This document shows positions 23,270 to 33,890 of a stretch of DNA of 64,000 bases, in pieces. Numbering within the stretch: the stretch's first letter is position 1; each line of letters starts with the position of its first letter. A program made the translations under genes and the position numbers. Source of the stretch: Pelobates cultripes (taxonomy: Eukaryota > Chordata > Amphibia > Anura > Pelobatidae); NCBI GenBank assembly GCA_933207985.1, contig OW240915.1:266771000-266834999 (forward strand), written 5' to 3'. A model generated the notes under the pieces. That model saw nothing but the letters and a program-made list of their open reading frames with translations. It was not told the DNA's origin and ran no database searches.

Positions 23270-25200
23270 CATAAGTACACTGTCCCATCAACCCAAACAC
23301 CTATTTCACACTTTTGATGCTCTTCTTCGCCCTTTCAGTCCCCCTCCTTCTACCACCTTGTCCGCCACAAACTTTGCCTCTCACTTCACTGAGAAGATCT
23401 CTACAATCAGAGAAGAGATCGCTAATTTCTCTCCTTCCCCTACCATTACGTCACCCAACCCCACCCCCTCCACCACTCTACACTCATTCGCACCTGCTAC
23501 AGCAGAAGAGGTTTCTTCTTTGCTCTGGTCCTCCCGCCCCACCACCTTTTCCCTCGATCCTATTCCTTCATATATCATCCGCACTATGTCTCCCTCTCTT
23601 GCTCTTCCCCTCACTAAAATTATCTCTCTCTCTTTCCTCTGGCACATTTCCCTCACCCTTCAAACATGCAACTGTAACCCCAGTTCTAAAAAAGCCCAGC
23701 CTTGACCCCAACTCCCCATCCAACTACCGCCCTATCTCGCTACTGCCATTTGCCTCCAAGATCCTCATGAGAGTTGTGTACACCAGACTGACTGACTTTC
23801 TGGAAACCAACTCTCTGCTTGACCCCCTTCAGTCTGGATTCCGCGCTGGTCATTCTGTCGAAACGGCTGTGACCAAAGTATCCAACGATTTAATTTCTGC
23901 TAAATCTCGCGGCCATTATTCTATCCTAATTCTCCTTGATCTTTCTGCTGCCTTTGACATTGTTGATCATCAACAGCTTCTTCGCATTCTCCGTAATTTT
24001 GGTCTACGGGATACTGCTCCCTCCTGGTGCTCCTCCTACCTCTCCCAGCTCTCTTTCAGTGTTTCTTTCTCTGACTCTGCCTCTTCCTCCCAACCACTCT
24101 CTGTCGGCGTCCCCCAAGGTTCTGTCCTTGGTCCCCTACGGTTCTCTAGCTACACTGCCTCCCTTGGTAAACTCATCAGCTCGTTTGGCTTCCATTATCA
24201 TTTCTATGCTGATGACACGGAAATCTACCTGTCCTCTCCTGATCTCTCTCTGCCCATCTTGACTCGTGTCTCTGACTGCCTCTCTTCAATTTCCAAATGG
24301 ATGGTTGCTCACTTCCTTAAACTCAACCGGTCCAAAACAGAACTTCTGATTTTTCCTCCCTCCCATGTCTGTCTCCCTCCAAGTCAACGGCGCTACCATC
24401 ACCTCTACCTCGAAGGCTCGCTGCCTGGGTGTTTTTTTTGACTCCAACCTCTCCTTCGCCCCTCATGTACAATCAATCGCTAAATCCTGTCGCTTCCATC
24501 TCAAAAACATAGCGCGCGCCCACCCCTCTTTAACCCCGGATGTGGCTAAGGTGCTGGTCCATGCTCTTGTTCTCTCTTGCCTGGACTACTGTAATACTCT
24601 TCTCAGTGGTCTTATGTGTTCCCAGATTGCACCGTTGCAATCTATAATAAATGCGGTGGCAAGGCTCATTTTCCTGTCCGCTCGCACCTCCCACGCCTCC
24701 CCGCTCTGTCAGTCCCTGCATTGTCTCCCAGTTAGATATAGGGCTCAATTTAACATTCTGGTGCAGTCCCTGCATAATGCTGCTCCAACCTACCTATCCT
24801 CCCTAATACACAAGTATGTCCAGTCGAGGCCCCTACGCTCTGCCAAAGACCTACGTATATCCTCTGTCCGTACTCCCACCTCTAACGCTCGCCTCCTAGA
24901 CTTTTCCAGGGCTGCACCTCTTCTGTGGAACTCTCTTCCCTCCTCCATAAGAATTTCACCCAGTCTCCACTCAATCAAAAAATCATTGAAAACTCACTTC
25001 TTCAAGAAAGCACATCAATTAAACTGTTAGCAGGTTTTCATCCCCCACCCTCCATGACTTCTCTCCTGCAACTGTCAAAAAATTACTTATTAAGCCCTCA
25101 GTGAATACTTTTCTAACAACTTACTTCGTATCCCTACTTTTAACCTTTGTGTCACTATACCCCACTCCCTCTAGAATGTAAGCTCATTGAGCAGGCCCCT
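23270..25200 (+). mobile_element. L2-like non-LTR retrotransposon (LINE), 5'-truncated
   Basis: Contains only the RT-bearing part of a LINE; the endonuclease end is missing. The body is strongly CT-rich on the + strand. The 3' region ends near CTAGAATGTAAGCTCATTGA, a common LINE 3' sequence in frogs. L2 is my best guess, with Rex1/CR1-like as alternatives. Confidence 0.8.
23282..25030 (+). pseudogene. LINE reverse transcriptase, three frames
   Basis: Reading moves through three frames. About 23282-23640 gives [20 protein letters not shown]. About 23640-24370 gives [47 protein letters not shown] (first catalytic Asp), [11 protein letters not shown] and [11 protein letters not shown] (catalytic DD). 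About 24370-25030 gives [15 protein letters not shown], then CLPVRYRAQFNILV and FSRAAPLLWNSLPSSIR, the typical carboxyl end. So the RT core is readable but two single-base frame changes inactivate it. Product if intact: reverse transcriptase of a LINE. Confidence 0.88.
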
Positions 25201-25384
25201 CCAGTGGGGACTGGGCTGACCAGGTCAAGGGCAGGAGCTGCAATAGGTCCTGCGGGCTGCTCTACTTCAGTTCAGAAGAAGTGCTGGGAAGAAGTTTCCT
25301 GAGATCACTTCCTCTAAGTCAGTAGTTCCTCTAAGTTCCTCTAAGTCAGTCTCAAGTACCCCCTGACAATTTAGGGATTATCCA

Positions 25385-25442
25385 GTTGTGGCTAAGGTGT
25401 TTTTAGAAAAAAAACAAAAAAAAAACACCTTAGACACAACAA
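25385..25442. repeat. hairpin: long near-perfect inverted repeat
   Basis: GTTGTGGCTAAGGTGTTTTT pairs with AAAAACACCTTAGACACAAC across an A-rich loop, with one mismatch inside the arms. Confidence 0.9.
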
Positions 25443-25574
25443 CAGGACCCTAAATCCTGGACTCAGGACCGGCCCAAGGCATTGTGCTGCCCTGGTCAAA
25501 GGATGAAATGCTGCCCCTCTCCTACCCAACCCCAACAAAACCACACCAAGCAAAACACAACCACATACATTTTG

Positions 25575-25778
25575 CTATGCAGTGTCTGTATAGTGGAAGC
25601 AGAGTGTGTATTTGTGTAGTGGATGCAGTGTGTGCAGTGTCTGTGTATTGCATGCAGGTGTAGTGCATTGTGTGTATATAATGGATGCAGTATGTATATA
25701 GTGGATGCAATGCATGTGTGTGTGTATAGTGGATGCAGTATGAGTGTGTGTCGGTGTATAGTGGATGCAGTGTGTGTG
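25575..25778. repeat. GT-rich minisatellite, left part
   Basis: Repeats of about 20-35 bp built on ATAGTGGATGCAGTGTGTGT. The same array resumes at 26944. Confidence 0.85.
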
Positions 25779-26943
25779 TGTCAGGTTCCTATCCTGACTA
25801 GCAAGACTTTTTCCATTTGATACTGTTCCTTTAAATCCAGTACCTGTTTCTCGCCTCTAGTGGCCTCCCTAGCCACTAGTCACCTCAGACTCTCACCTGT
25901 ATGTATATGAGAAAACAAGGGGTTGGCTGCACTCACCTGAACATGCTTAAATGGGGTGCTGCTGGGGGCCAATAAGTACAGTAAAAATTAAAATCCAGCG
26001 CACTCCCTTATCTACTAAACAGCTACTTTGGTGCTGACCGGTTTTGCTAGTTTTATTAAAAACACCCAATCTAGGCAAAAAAAAAATGGGGGTTTAGTTA
26101 CATTAAATGATCATACAATGCATAAGCCTGCCACAATATCAATGTACCCCATCTTTGCCAGGTCCTACTCTAACAGCCAAATGTCTGCTAAATTAGTTAC
26201 TTACTTGTGGGAATACTTCCATCTCGGGTTCTCTTCAGTACCAGGCTAAATAGGGTCCTGAGATGAGGCACCTGTAACAGGGAGGGGTGCAAAACCAAGT
26301 AGCTGGCTAGACTTCTAAATATGTATAGTCTAGCCAGCTCCTTGGTTTTGCACTGTGACTTACCTGCATTGCTTCCAACCTGATTTGCTACTACTCCTGC
26401 TCCTTACCAACTTGGATTGCTTACAACTCTGCTTCTCTTCTTTATCCTGCCAACCTGGTTTACTTCCAACTCTGCACCATACCAACCTTACATCATACCA
26501 ACTTGGATTACTTTCAACTCTGCTTTATTCTGCCAACCTGTTTTACTTCCAACCCTACTCCATACCAACCCTGCTTCATACCATCCTGGATTACTTTCAA
26601 CTCTGCTTTATCCTGTCTACCTGATTTATATAACCCTGCATAACCCAAATCTAGACACTGCTGCTTACTCTTATTTACAAGGTGTTATTTTTCCCCCCTG
26701 AATCTTTATTGTTCCTTTTACCTGCCTTACTATTCTATCTATACTTTTATCTATAGCTTTCTTATTATTAGCATACCTGTTTAATATCTATATAGGGCAT
26801 ATTGCCTTAAAGTTTATTTCTCACTTTCCTTCTCATTATTTAATTCTATAAGTTATCCTGCTGATATGTCAAAACCTACCAATAAAGCCTCTTTAGTTAA
26901 CTCTGGCAATCGTCTCCTACCTGACCTTATCAAGAGAATGACA
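25779..26943. mobile_element. probable solo LTR inserted in the GT-rich array
   Basis: The array stops at TGTCAGGTTCCTATCC and resumes after GAGAATGACA, giving TG...CA ends. Both flanks read GTGTG, compatible with a 5-bp duplication but not decisive in a GT array. AATAAAGCCTCTTTAG near 26880 would fit an LTR polyadenylation signal. It carries a 400-bp repeat (25908-26352) and tandem CCAACTTGGATTACTTTCAA-like units at about 26400-26620. No coding domain. Confidence 0.55.
25908..26352. repeat. dispersed repeat pair, copy 1
   Basis: Shares long blocks with 29161-29573: GCACTCACCTGAACATGC, CACCCAATCTAGGCAAAA, CATAAGCCTGCCACAA, GGGAGGGGTGCAAAACCAAG. Near its right end are inverted copies of CTGGCTAGACT (26304/26329). 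Confidence 0.9.
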
Positions 26944-27055
26944 GTGTGTGTATGTATATATAGTGGATGCAGTATGTGTGTGTATGTGTATATAGTGGAT
27001 GCAGTGTCTGTGTTAGTGTAGTGCATGTAGTGTGTGTTTGTGGTGTAGTGCGTTT
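26944..27055. repeat. GT-rich minisatellite, right part
   Basis: Continues the array of 25575-25778 with TATATAGTGGATGCAGTGT-type units. A repeat gap opened by the probable LTR explains the split. Confidence 0.85.
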
Positions 27056-27275
27056 ATGGTGATAAATTAAATGTGGGGATGAGCAGTTTTTTTTAATGTT
27101 TAACTTAACCCTGCCACATCTCTTACCCGTGGGCAGGGAGGTGGGATACATGATTCCCTGGTGATCCAGTGGAGCTGGAGGACAGTGAAGAGGGGGCCCT
27201 GAGAGTAGTCTTACACCTCCAGCAGCAGCCAGTACTCTTCTCTTGCAAGTTGCGAGAGCGGTCACGTGACAACCC

Positions 27276-27785
27276 GTGGTAACACTCTCGAGGCAACCCA
27301 GACACAAAAGAATGCAGGAACTAGACTTACAAGCTGATGACCTCAAGGGGGATCTACCCTACATGGTGGAGACTGCATATGTCATTGCTGCAAGCGATGA
27401 CCCACCTGATCTTATGTCCAGGCTGGACCAACTACTCGATGATTTCTGGCGGCAGCTGGAACACAGGATGAGTCTGTGCACCCCACTTCAACCAAGCAAA
27501 CACTCACATCGGCAACCAAGTCCCCGCCAGGAGTCCTCAGCATTCTCTGTGAAGAATGACAATACATGGTGTCGGGGCGGGCAGCGAGGTTCGCCTAAAC
27601 ATAAAGCGGCACGAAGGAGGGTATCGCTGTGGACCAAAACTAGGTCTCCTGAGGAACAGGAGGTACTGCGGGCTGCCCCTTCTCTAACACATGCTCTGAG
27701 CCACCAACTTCCACTAGGACTTGAAGGTCTGAAACACCTCTCAGTAGTGTTGGACTGTGCTCTGCTCGTGGTGGGCATAGGATGA
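27276..27785 (+). other. open reading frame of 169 codons, probably repeat-derived
   Basis: An open frame with acidic and basic stretches (DDPPDLMSRLDQLLDDFWRQ near codon 45). I recognise no domain. The local GC content is higher than the surroundings, and the 3' flank has no splice or polyadenylation signal that would support a host gene. The sequence between GT-rich and AT-rich repeats looks like the 5' part of a retroelement. Function unknown. Confidence 0.2.
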
Positions 27786-29157
27786 AGGGACTTAGCTACA
27801 AAGCACACATGGTCACTCACCCTTACAACACTCTGGTGCCCCCTTCCCTACTTTACTTTTGATCTCGTGTTTTGGAGTCTGACCTTGCCTGTCTTTTCAT
27901 GCTCTCTTTACTTCAATTATTGGTGAGCTTCCTGGGGAAAAAAGCTTGATATACTCCTATACCTCATATGCCTTGTTTTAAAACAATAAATTGAGCGAGA
28001 TTCTCTTATGTTACACCCATGCTTTACTGTATCTGATCTTGAAGTGCTTGCTGTTGCTGTCATGGCAGTGCAAGCTTGTTTGTTATTATATGCACTGCAA
28101 AAAGAAAAAAAAATTAGCAGAAAATATTTTCTTATTTTTTTCTCACAGTGATGTAATTTTGTATGATTACATTTATTGGTAGACCTTTCCCTTGGAATTT
28201 TCTTAATTTGGGTCAATTGACATATGGTACTCATTTCGAAATGTTAGAAAGGTCCTTTCGGAATATGCACCACACTGTAAAAACTATGACTTCTTGTTAG
28301 TGACTAATAAGTGTTTGCCAAGAATATATCTCTTCTATTCTAAAAGTTAGTTATTTGTGTTTTTATTTAACTAGTAGTAATTACAATGGCAGTGCTTTGA
28401 TTTTTTTTTCTAAATTGTTTCACTTTTACACATTAATTTATGCACGGATCCACAGACAGAGGGAAGTGGATGAAATAATGAGCAGTCTCTTTGTGTGTGT
28501 GTGGCTTTTCTTTTTTTTTTTTACTCTTTTCTTTTTTATCTTATGTAGATTATTTTAATTCCTTAAATAAATGTCTATTCTAAATTGCTAGTTGTTGATA
28601 CTGCAATGAGATGATATAAAATAATTATTTAAAAATGGAGAATGACTTTTTACAATGACCTCACACTGCATTCTTCTTCAAGTCTATTTTCCCTTTTCCT
28701 ACCTCACTTATTCTTTCCTTAAATTCTTTTCCTTGCTTATTCAGTCCTAAAATTAGGATGTTTTACCATTTTTTTTTCTTTTCAAGTCTACTGACTTTCA
28801 CTTATGCTTTTTAAGTGCCAATTGCTATGAAATTAAATTGGACTTTACATATTTTTGCAAGCCACATTACAAAAGATCAGTGAATATTCTCAAGTTGTAG
28901 TCATGTTCTTATCAAATGCTTTAATAACTAAGAACAACAAAATCAAATCCAAGTTTTGTACACAAATTGCTCAAAAAACTAACAATGAAATGGACTGTTG
29001 TGGACACATATCATATCCTACAAGTAGAGATTGTGCCACTGTATGCAACATACGCTAGAGCTGGCTATAACTCTAATAAATGTGAGTGTAATACCGCTAT
29101 TTTTACTATATCTATTGAATTTGACAAATTGCACTGTTGGCTTTTCCTGATTTTTGT
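27786..29157. other. intergenic; no gene recognised
   Basis: AT-rich. Around 29040-29090 (GCTAGAGCTGGCTATAACTC, AATGTGAGTG) there is similarity to the right arm at about 22875-22905, so part of this stretch is an old copy of that repeat. Nothing else is seen. Confidence 0.55.
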
Positions 29158-29160
29158 CAT

Positions 29161-29566
29161 ATATATGAAACCAGGGGGCTGCATTCACCTGAACATGCAT
29201 AAATGGGGTGCTACTGAGGGCCAATTTATACAATACACAAGATCCAGTGCACTCACTTATCCTCTAAATGGCAACTTCAATGTTGACAGATTTTATTAGT
29301 GTTTATTTTTCAACACCTAATCTAGGCAAAAATAATGGGCGTTTAGTTACATTATATGATTATACATTGCATAAGCCTGCCACAACATCAAAGTACCCCA
29401 TCTTTGGCAGGTCCTACTCTAACAGACTAATGTCTGCTCTTATGAGCTTAACCCACTTGGGGGGAAAAATTCCATCTGGGGCTCTCTGCAGTACAAGGCT
29501 AAATAGGGACCTGGGATGAGGCACCTGTGACAGGGAGGGGTGCAAAACCAAGGAGCTGGATAGACT

Positions 29567-29573
<7 letters not shown>
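29161..29573. repeat. dispersed repeat pair, copy 2
   Basis: Same family and orientation as 25908-26352. It ends just before a TA/GT simple repeat (about 29571-29603) that borders the Ngaro-like element. Confidence 0.9.
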
Positions 29574-29607
<34 letters not shown>

Positions 29608-29608
29608 G

Positions 29609-29683
29609 TTAGGTGCTTAAGATAGTAAAGTGTGAAATACCATGAATAAACGTAGGATAATAAAAGGAGCAAGTCGGTTGTGG
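29609..29683. repeat. Ngaro split repeat, B copy (outer)
   Basis: Starts TTAGGTGCTTAAGATAGTA and ends GCAAGTCGGTTGTGG. Nearly identical to 29861-29935. Confidence 0.95.
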
Positions 29684-29744
29684 GCCTACCCAGGAAAAAG
29701 AAATAGAAAGGAAATAAATGTTAAAATGTGGTGTGGTGGGAGGG

Positions 29745-29855
29745 TCATTCAACGCTGACCTCGAACGGTAAGGAGCCAGGTAAGGGGAGTGCCTTAAGTA
29801 GGCTAGGGGTAGCAAACCAGCACCTCCCACAAATCCAGGCAAATTGCCTTAATAC
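29745..29855. repeat. Ngaro split repeat, A copy (3' side)
   Basis: 111 bp from TCATTCAACGCTGACC to TTGCCTTAATAC. Identical to 35848-35958 by direct reading. Confidence 0.95.
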
Positions 29856-29860
29856 TTGTA

Positions 29861-29935
29861 TTAGGTGCTTAAGATAGTACAGTGTGAAATACCATGAATA
29901 AACGTAGGATAATAAAAGGAGCAAGTCGGTTGTGG
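29861..29935. repeat. Ngaro split repeat, B copy (inner)
   Basis: 75 bp. Differs from 29609-29683 at AGTACAG versus AGTAAAG. Confidence 0.95.
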
Positions 29936-30587
29936 TGTGCCGAAACCGACGATGAGGTAGGCCTGAGAAAGAAGAGGGCAAAAATTAAGTAATCTAATTT
30001 ATTAACAGACAACCAATACATATACATTTTATCAACCAGACATGTTTTTGAAAGCATCCCTTAATTCTTGTACTGGGTTCGGTATGTACCGTGAGTAAGT
30101 GGATGACTTCCAGCGCCCCAGTGTTTTGATAACATGAGTTGGGATGTTGACACTGGAGGCTGTGGACGCGGCTCCTATACGAAAGGAGTGTCCTGAGTAT
30201 TTGTCTGCGTTGAGGCCCAGCTGTGTGAGCAAGGACCTGACGTAGGTAATGAAGGTTGCAGTGGTGAGTACTGCACCTTGTAGTTGTTGTAACTGTTGCG
30301 AGGGCAGTAAGTTATGGTGCTGTATGTAGGCATCAAGAACCCTGACGGGACACCATCTGTTGTGCGTGGGATAGTATGGAATGTTTACGGGTATGTGCTG
30401 ACTGGTTTTGGAGTGAGGTAAAGTCAGGATGTAATGATCCATATGTTTTGTCGTGTGGGAATAGAGGAGGAACGGAGTGGTTTGGGTCGTGGAGGTTGTA
30501 GTGAATTCTCTAGGTTGTAGAAATCCATAGAAAGCGATGTATATTGCTGTTTTGATGATAGAATTTGTATTAGTGTCAAACGGTTTT

Positions 30588-31523
30588 TGAAAAAAGAGCA
30601 GAACTAGATACCCCTAGGGGAACCAGTTGGGTGTGTATCTGGGGCGTCCAAGATAGGGGATAACACTCACTTTAATGTGTGACTAAGAAAGAAGAAAAGA
30701 GACCAAGAGGTCAAAGAAAATAGGGCGCCCCCTAGTTAAATGCCATTAGAGTATGTTTAAATTAAAATTTAACTTTTAATAATATTCCATAAAAATAATC
30801 TGAAACAAATATGGTTAAAACCAATGTGGATAGGTTAGGGTAACCCTAAGTGGGATAAATAATTCAAATCAATCCCCTCCAAACCAACCCCTAGGAGTGG
30901 GTAAAAAGGAAATACAAAAATTACAAGAAAATCCCACTTAGGTATAGATAGTAGCTACGATTGAATAGTCACTTGTAAAAATCTTGTTAAACAGATAGTA
31001 ATATACAGATAGGTATCTCTCCTAGTTGGAATATCTCCCTCCTGAACAACTGCTTAGAGGAATTTCCTGCAGTGTAACAAGATAGTGACAGTCTTATATT
31101 GTATATGCAGGGGGAAGAATTGTGCCTATAAGGTATACAAGGATCTATCACAGAGTAGCTAAATCGCTTGGATACAATTAGAGTCAGTGATCTAATGATA
31201 CACAGTATATGTTGCCTTTTCAGCTATCAACAGATTTAAGCCTCGGTGTGGAGTGGCGTAGTGCACAGAGAAGAAAACTAATCTCTCATAGAACGCATGG
31301 AGTACTATCCCTATGATTGCGTCCACCCCAAATACGCCAAACCCTCCACCCAATGCCAAGAAACAATAGTATCAAACTGACTATCTAAAAGGTCTATTGA
31401 CTCGAGCGCAGTCTCCTATCCAGATAAAAATCTAGCTATCTAACACGTGTTTCGGCGCTGCTACACGCGCCTTCATCCGAGACTCTGCAAAAGTGCTCGG
31501 CAATACCAGTCGCTTAATACCAG
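30588..31523. mobile_element. 936-bp insertion with 11-bp target duplication
   Basis: Flanked by CAAACGGTTTT at 30577-30587 and again at 31524-31534. The duplicated site lies inside the recombinase gene, so the original reading is plain. An 11-bp duplication fits target-primed retroposition better than a cut-and-paste transposon. No open coding domain. The right part holds a hammerhead-like motif on the minus strand. A Penelope-like origin is plausible because such elements often carry hammerhead motifs. Confidence 0.8.
31436..31487 (-). ncRNA. hammerhead-like ribozyme motif (candidate)
   Basis: Minus strand: short stem I (GUCU/AGAU), core CGGAUGA, stem II GGCGC/GCGCC with an 8-nt loop, then GAAA, then a short stem III CAC/GUG. 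The hammerhead core needs CUGANGA and GAAA; here the U is G, and one extra A sits before stem II, so cleavage may be lost. Penelope-like elements commonly carry such motifs. Confidence 0.35.
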
Positions 31524-31916
31524 CAAACGGTTTTAAGTCAAGCAGGTTAGATAATGCTTTGAAGATATGGTTATCTATGGGTAGCCTCTGGGCTGTATGT
31601 GTGGGTTCAGATTTCTGAATACCTCTGAGTATGGTCTTAATTTGGTGAGAGGCCATGAAACTGTTGTTATTTGGGTGTACAATTAGCATGTGGTGATGAA
31701 TGCCAGTGTGATAGAGTTTGATGGTGTTATATGACATTTTGAGTTTAAGGTGGCAAAAGGAAGCAAACCCCAAAAAAGATGTCATAACAAACGGTTGTAT
31801 GATGTTACGTTCCAGAAGGAATCATTTGAATAGTGTGAAAGCCCTGCTGTATGTTTTGTTTGTATTGTTTGAAAGTGCCAATTGGGACAATGTCCTGCTA
31901 TGCTGCATGATGATGT

Positions 31917-32526
31917 CTAGTCCAGTATGAGTTGTTGAAATGTTGGAGTGATGGTGGCTGTGGGCGCTGCTGACGGGAGTGCTTGATGAAACTCCTGAAA
32001 TTTAAAGCGAGACAAATTGTCAGCAGCTGTGTTACATACACCTGGAACATGGAAACAACATAGGAAGAAATTATGACAAGCTGCCAACCAAGTGAGTTTC
32101 CTCAGAAGTCTCATGATCGTAAGAGATTTGGAACGACCTTTGTTGATGATGTGACAGGTTGCCTGGTTGTCTGAGTAACAACGCACTGGCACATTAGCCC
32201 ATAAATGACCCCATGCTACGGCAGCCGCCACTATGGGATAGATCTCAAAAAGAGCTGAGGTAGTGGAAAAACCTTCCACCTTCCAAATCCTGAACTGCTG
32301 AAGGCCAGCTGCCCCAAAGCCATTCGTTCCCAAAAATTGCTGCAAAACCAGTGGTAGATGCCGCATCTGACCAAATGGTAGGAGATGATTCAGTCAGTTG
32401 AGGGAGGAACATACTTTTACCATTCCAAGTGGTTAAAAATCTCTTCCACATGTTTAGATCTGCCGTAGCTTGGGCATCTAAGGACAACCTGTGCGTGTCA
32501 TATAGGAAAAGTGGGAAAAGATGCAA
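31917..32526 (-). pseudogene. Ngaro-like RNase H
   Basis: Two overlapping frames. The first (32526 down) reads PTIWSDAASTTGFAAIFG, the first catalytic Asp block. The second (32366 down) reads FEIYPIVAAAVAWG (Glu block), VRCYSDNQATCHIINKG (second Asp) and NTAADNLSRF (final Asp). All four blocks of an RNase H are readable, but a frame change near 32300 separates them. It follows the RT without a gap. Confidence 0.85.
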
Positions 32527-32529
32527 TAG

Positions 32530-33225
32530 TCATGATATAAAGAAGCGGCCTTGAGGTATGATGCGCATAGCAAAATTTAGTGACCCTAGCAGGAACTGTA
32601 GCTCTTTGCGGTTGCAAGTGCCGAGCTGTAGGTAGTTGTTTATGTAAATGAGAATATTCTCTATCTTATCGTATGGTAGGCTTGCTTGCATTGTGGCAGA
32701 GTCTAATTGGATACCCAGAAAAGTGATAACCGTGTCTGGCCCTTCTGTTTTCTTTGGGGAGATGGGTACACCTAGTTGCTCAAAAAGCTTAGTGGTAGAT
32801 TTGAGACTAGTGGGAGGCGAAGTATTCTCCTTGACCAGTAGGAAATCGTCCAGGTAATGTAATACCGTAGGGCATCTGGCTATGTTCAATAGTAACCAGC
32901 ATAATGCTTCAGCAAATGTGTCGAAAATAGCTGGGCTACTTTTGGACCCAAAAGTTAACCGGGAGAAAAAATAGTAGTTCCCGGACCACTTGATGCCATG
33001 CAGGTGCCACAGTGTGGGGTGGATTGGGAGTAATTTAAAGGCGTTAGTAATGTCGGTCTTACTGAGCCAGGCTCCAACCCCTGCTTGTATGATAGCTGTA
33101 ATGGCGTGATCTATGGTGATGTATTGCAGAGAGAATTCCTCAGAGGGTATAAGGGAATTAAGACTGGGGGTGGCCGATGAGTGGGGTGCCGATAAGTCAA
33201 TGATGAGTCTCTGTTTTTGGGAAGA
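32530..33225 (-). pseudogene. Ngaro-like reverse transcriptase
   Basis: From 33225 down the frame reads IIDLSAPHSSATPSLNS, then SEEFSLQYITIDHA, WLSKTDITNAFKLLPI (first catalytic Asp), LTFGSKSSPAIFD and VLHYLDDFLLV (catalytic YLDD near 32855), then SPKKTEGPDTVITFLGI. This is the RT order of DIRS/Ngaro elements. It joins the gag frame through a one-base shift near 33225. Confidence 0.85.
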
Positions 33226-33890
33226 TTTCCCTGTGACAATACCAATGGTTCTACAAATGGAGGAGTTCTAAAAGGCCCCAATACGAAGCCCTCATCCACT
33301 TCTTGGGCTATGAGGGTGTCAACCGCTGTGGGGTTGTGTTGGGCGGATTGTAGGTTAGGGCATTCCAGAGTTCCGGCTGGTATGTGTAGGATACCTGTGT
33401 GGAAGCCTTCTGTTAAACCAGAAATAAGAAAGTCTACCAGGTGTCTAGATGGGTGCTGAGACATAAATGCTGTGAATACTGGCATTTTAATGGACGTTAG
33501 GTAAGGCTTGGAATACATTTTATTTGGACACATGGTCTTTGCATGTGCCCTAAAACATTTTGAACAGACATGCAATAGTCTACATCCACTGTAATTACAA
33601 GACCCAACATTGAAATTATTACATATCTGGGACTTGCCCAGAAACTTGATTGGGCGTCCCAGTTTGTCTCTTGACAATTTCCCTGGATCCCCAGAGGAAC
33701 TAGCTCCTTGCGTGGAGGCATGTCCGTCCGCCGTGTTGGGACAAAAATTTGTAGTATGGGCTGTGGAGGAGCAGGATGCACAAGCTGGTGTTCTTAGACC
33801 TGCAAAGTGTCTGCAAAATATGACGGTATCAATCCTTCCCCAGTGTTCCGTACTAAGCAGGGAGAAATCCTCTACCCCTTCCTGAGACAT
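33226..33890 (-). pseudogene. Ngaro-like gag with zinc-binding cysteines, running into RT
   Basis: Starts near MSQEGVEDFSLLSTEHWGRI. It has an early cysteine group (CASCSSTAHTTNFC), then CNNFNVGSCNYSGCRLLHVC followed by SKCFRAHAKTMC, a CCCH/CCHC-like RNA-binding pattern of DIRS-group gag proteins. The same frame then enters the first RT block (PFRTPPFVEPLVLSQG) before a one-base shift near 33225 makes it run off. Role in the family: packaging of the element RNA. Confidence 0.8.

Larger units (their letters stand above)
30032..31785 (-). pseudogene. tyrosine recombinase, split by an insertion
   Basis: The amino part (31785 down to 31535) begins TSFLGFASFCHLKLKMSYNT. The carboxyl part (30442-30032) includes YSGHSFRIGAAS, the box II HxxR, and TLGRWKSSTYSRYI with the likely nucleophile Tyr (SRY). 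Enzyme role in the family: integrates the circular cDNA by site-specific recombination without an integrase. The insertion at 30588-31523 separates the halves, and frames differ on each side, so it is inactive here. Confidence 0.85.

Noticed and set aside
26355..26701. Leucine-rich frames of about 90 codons
   Set aside because: Made by short tandem units (CCAACTTGGATTACTTTCAA-like) inside the probable LTR.
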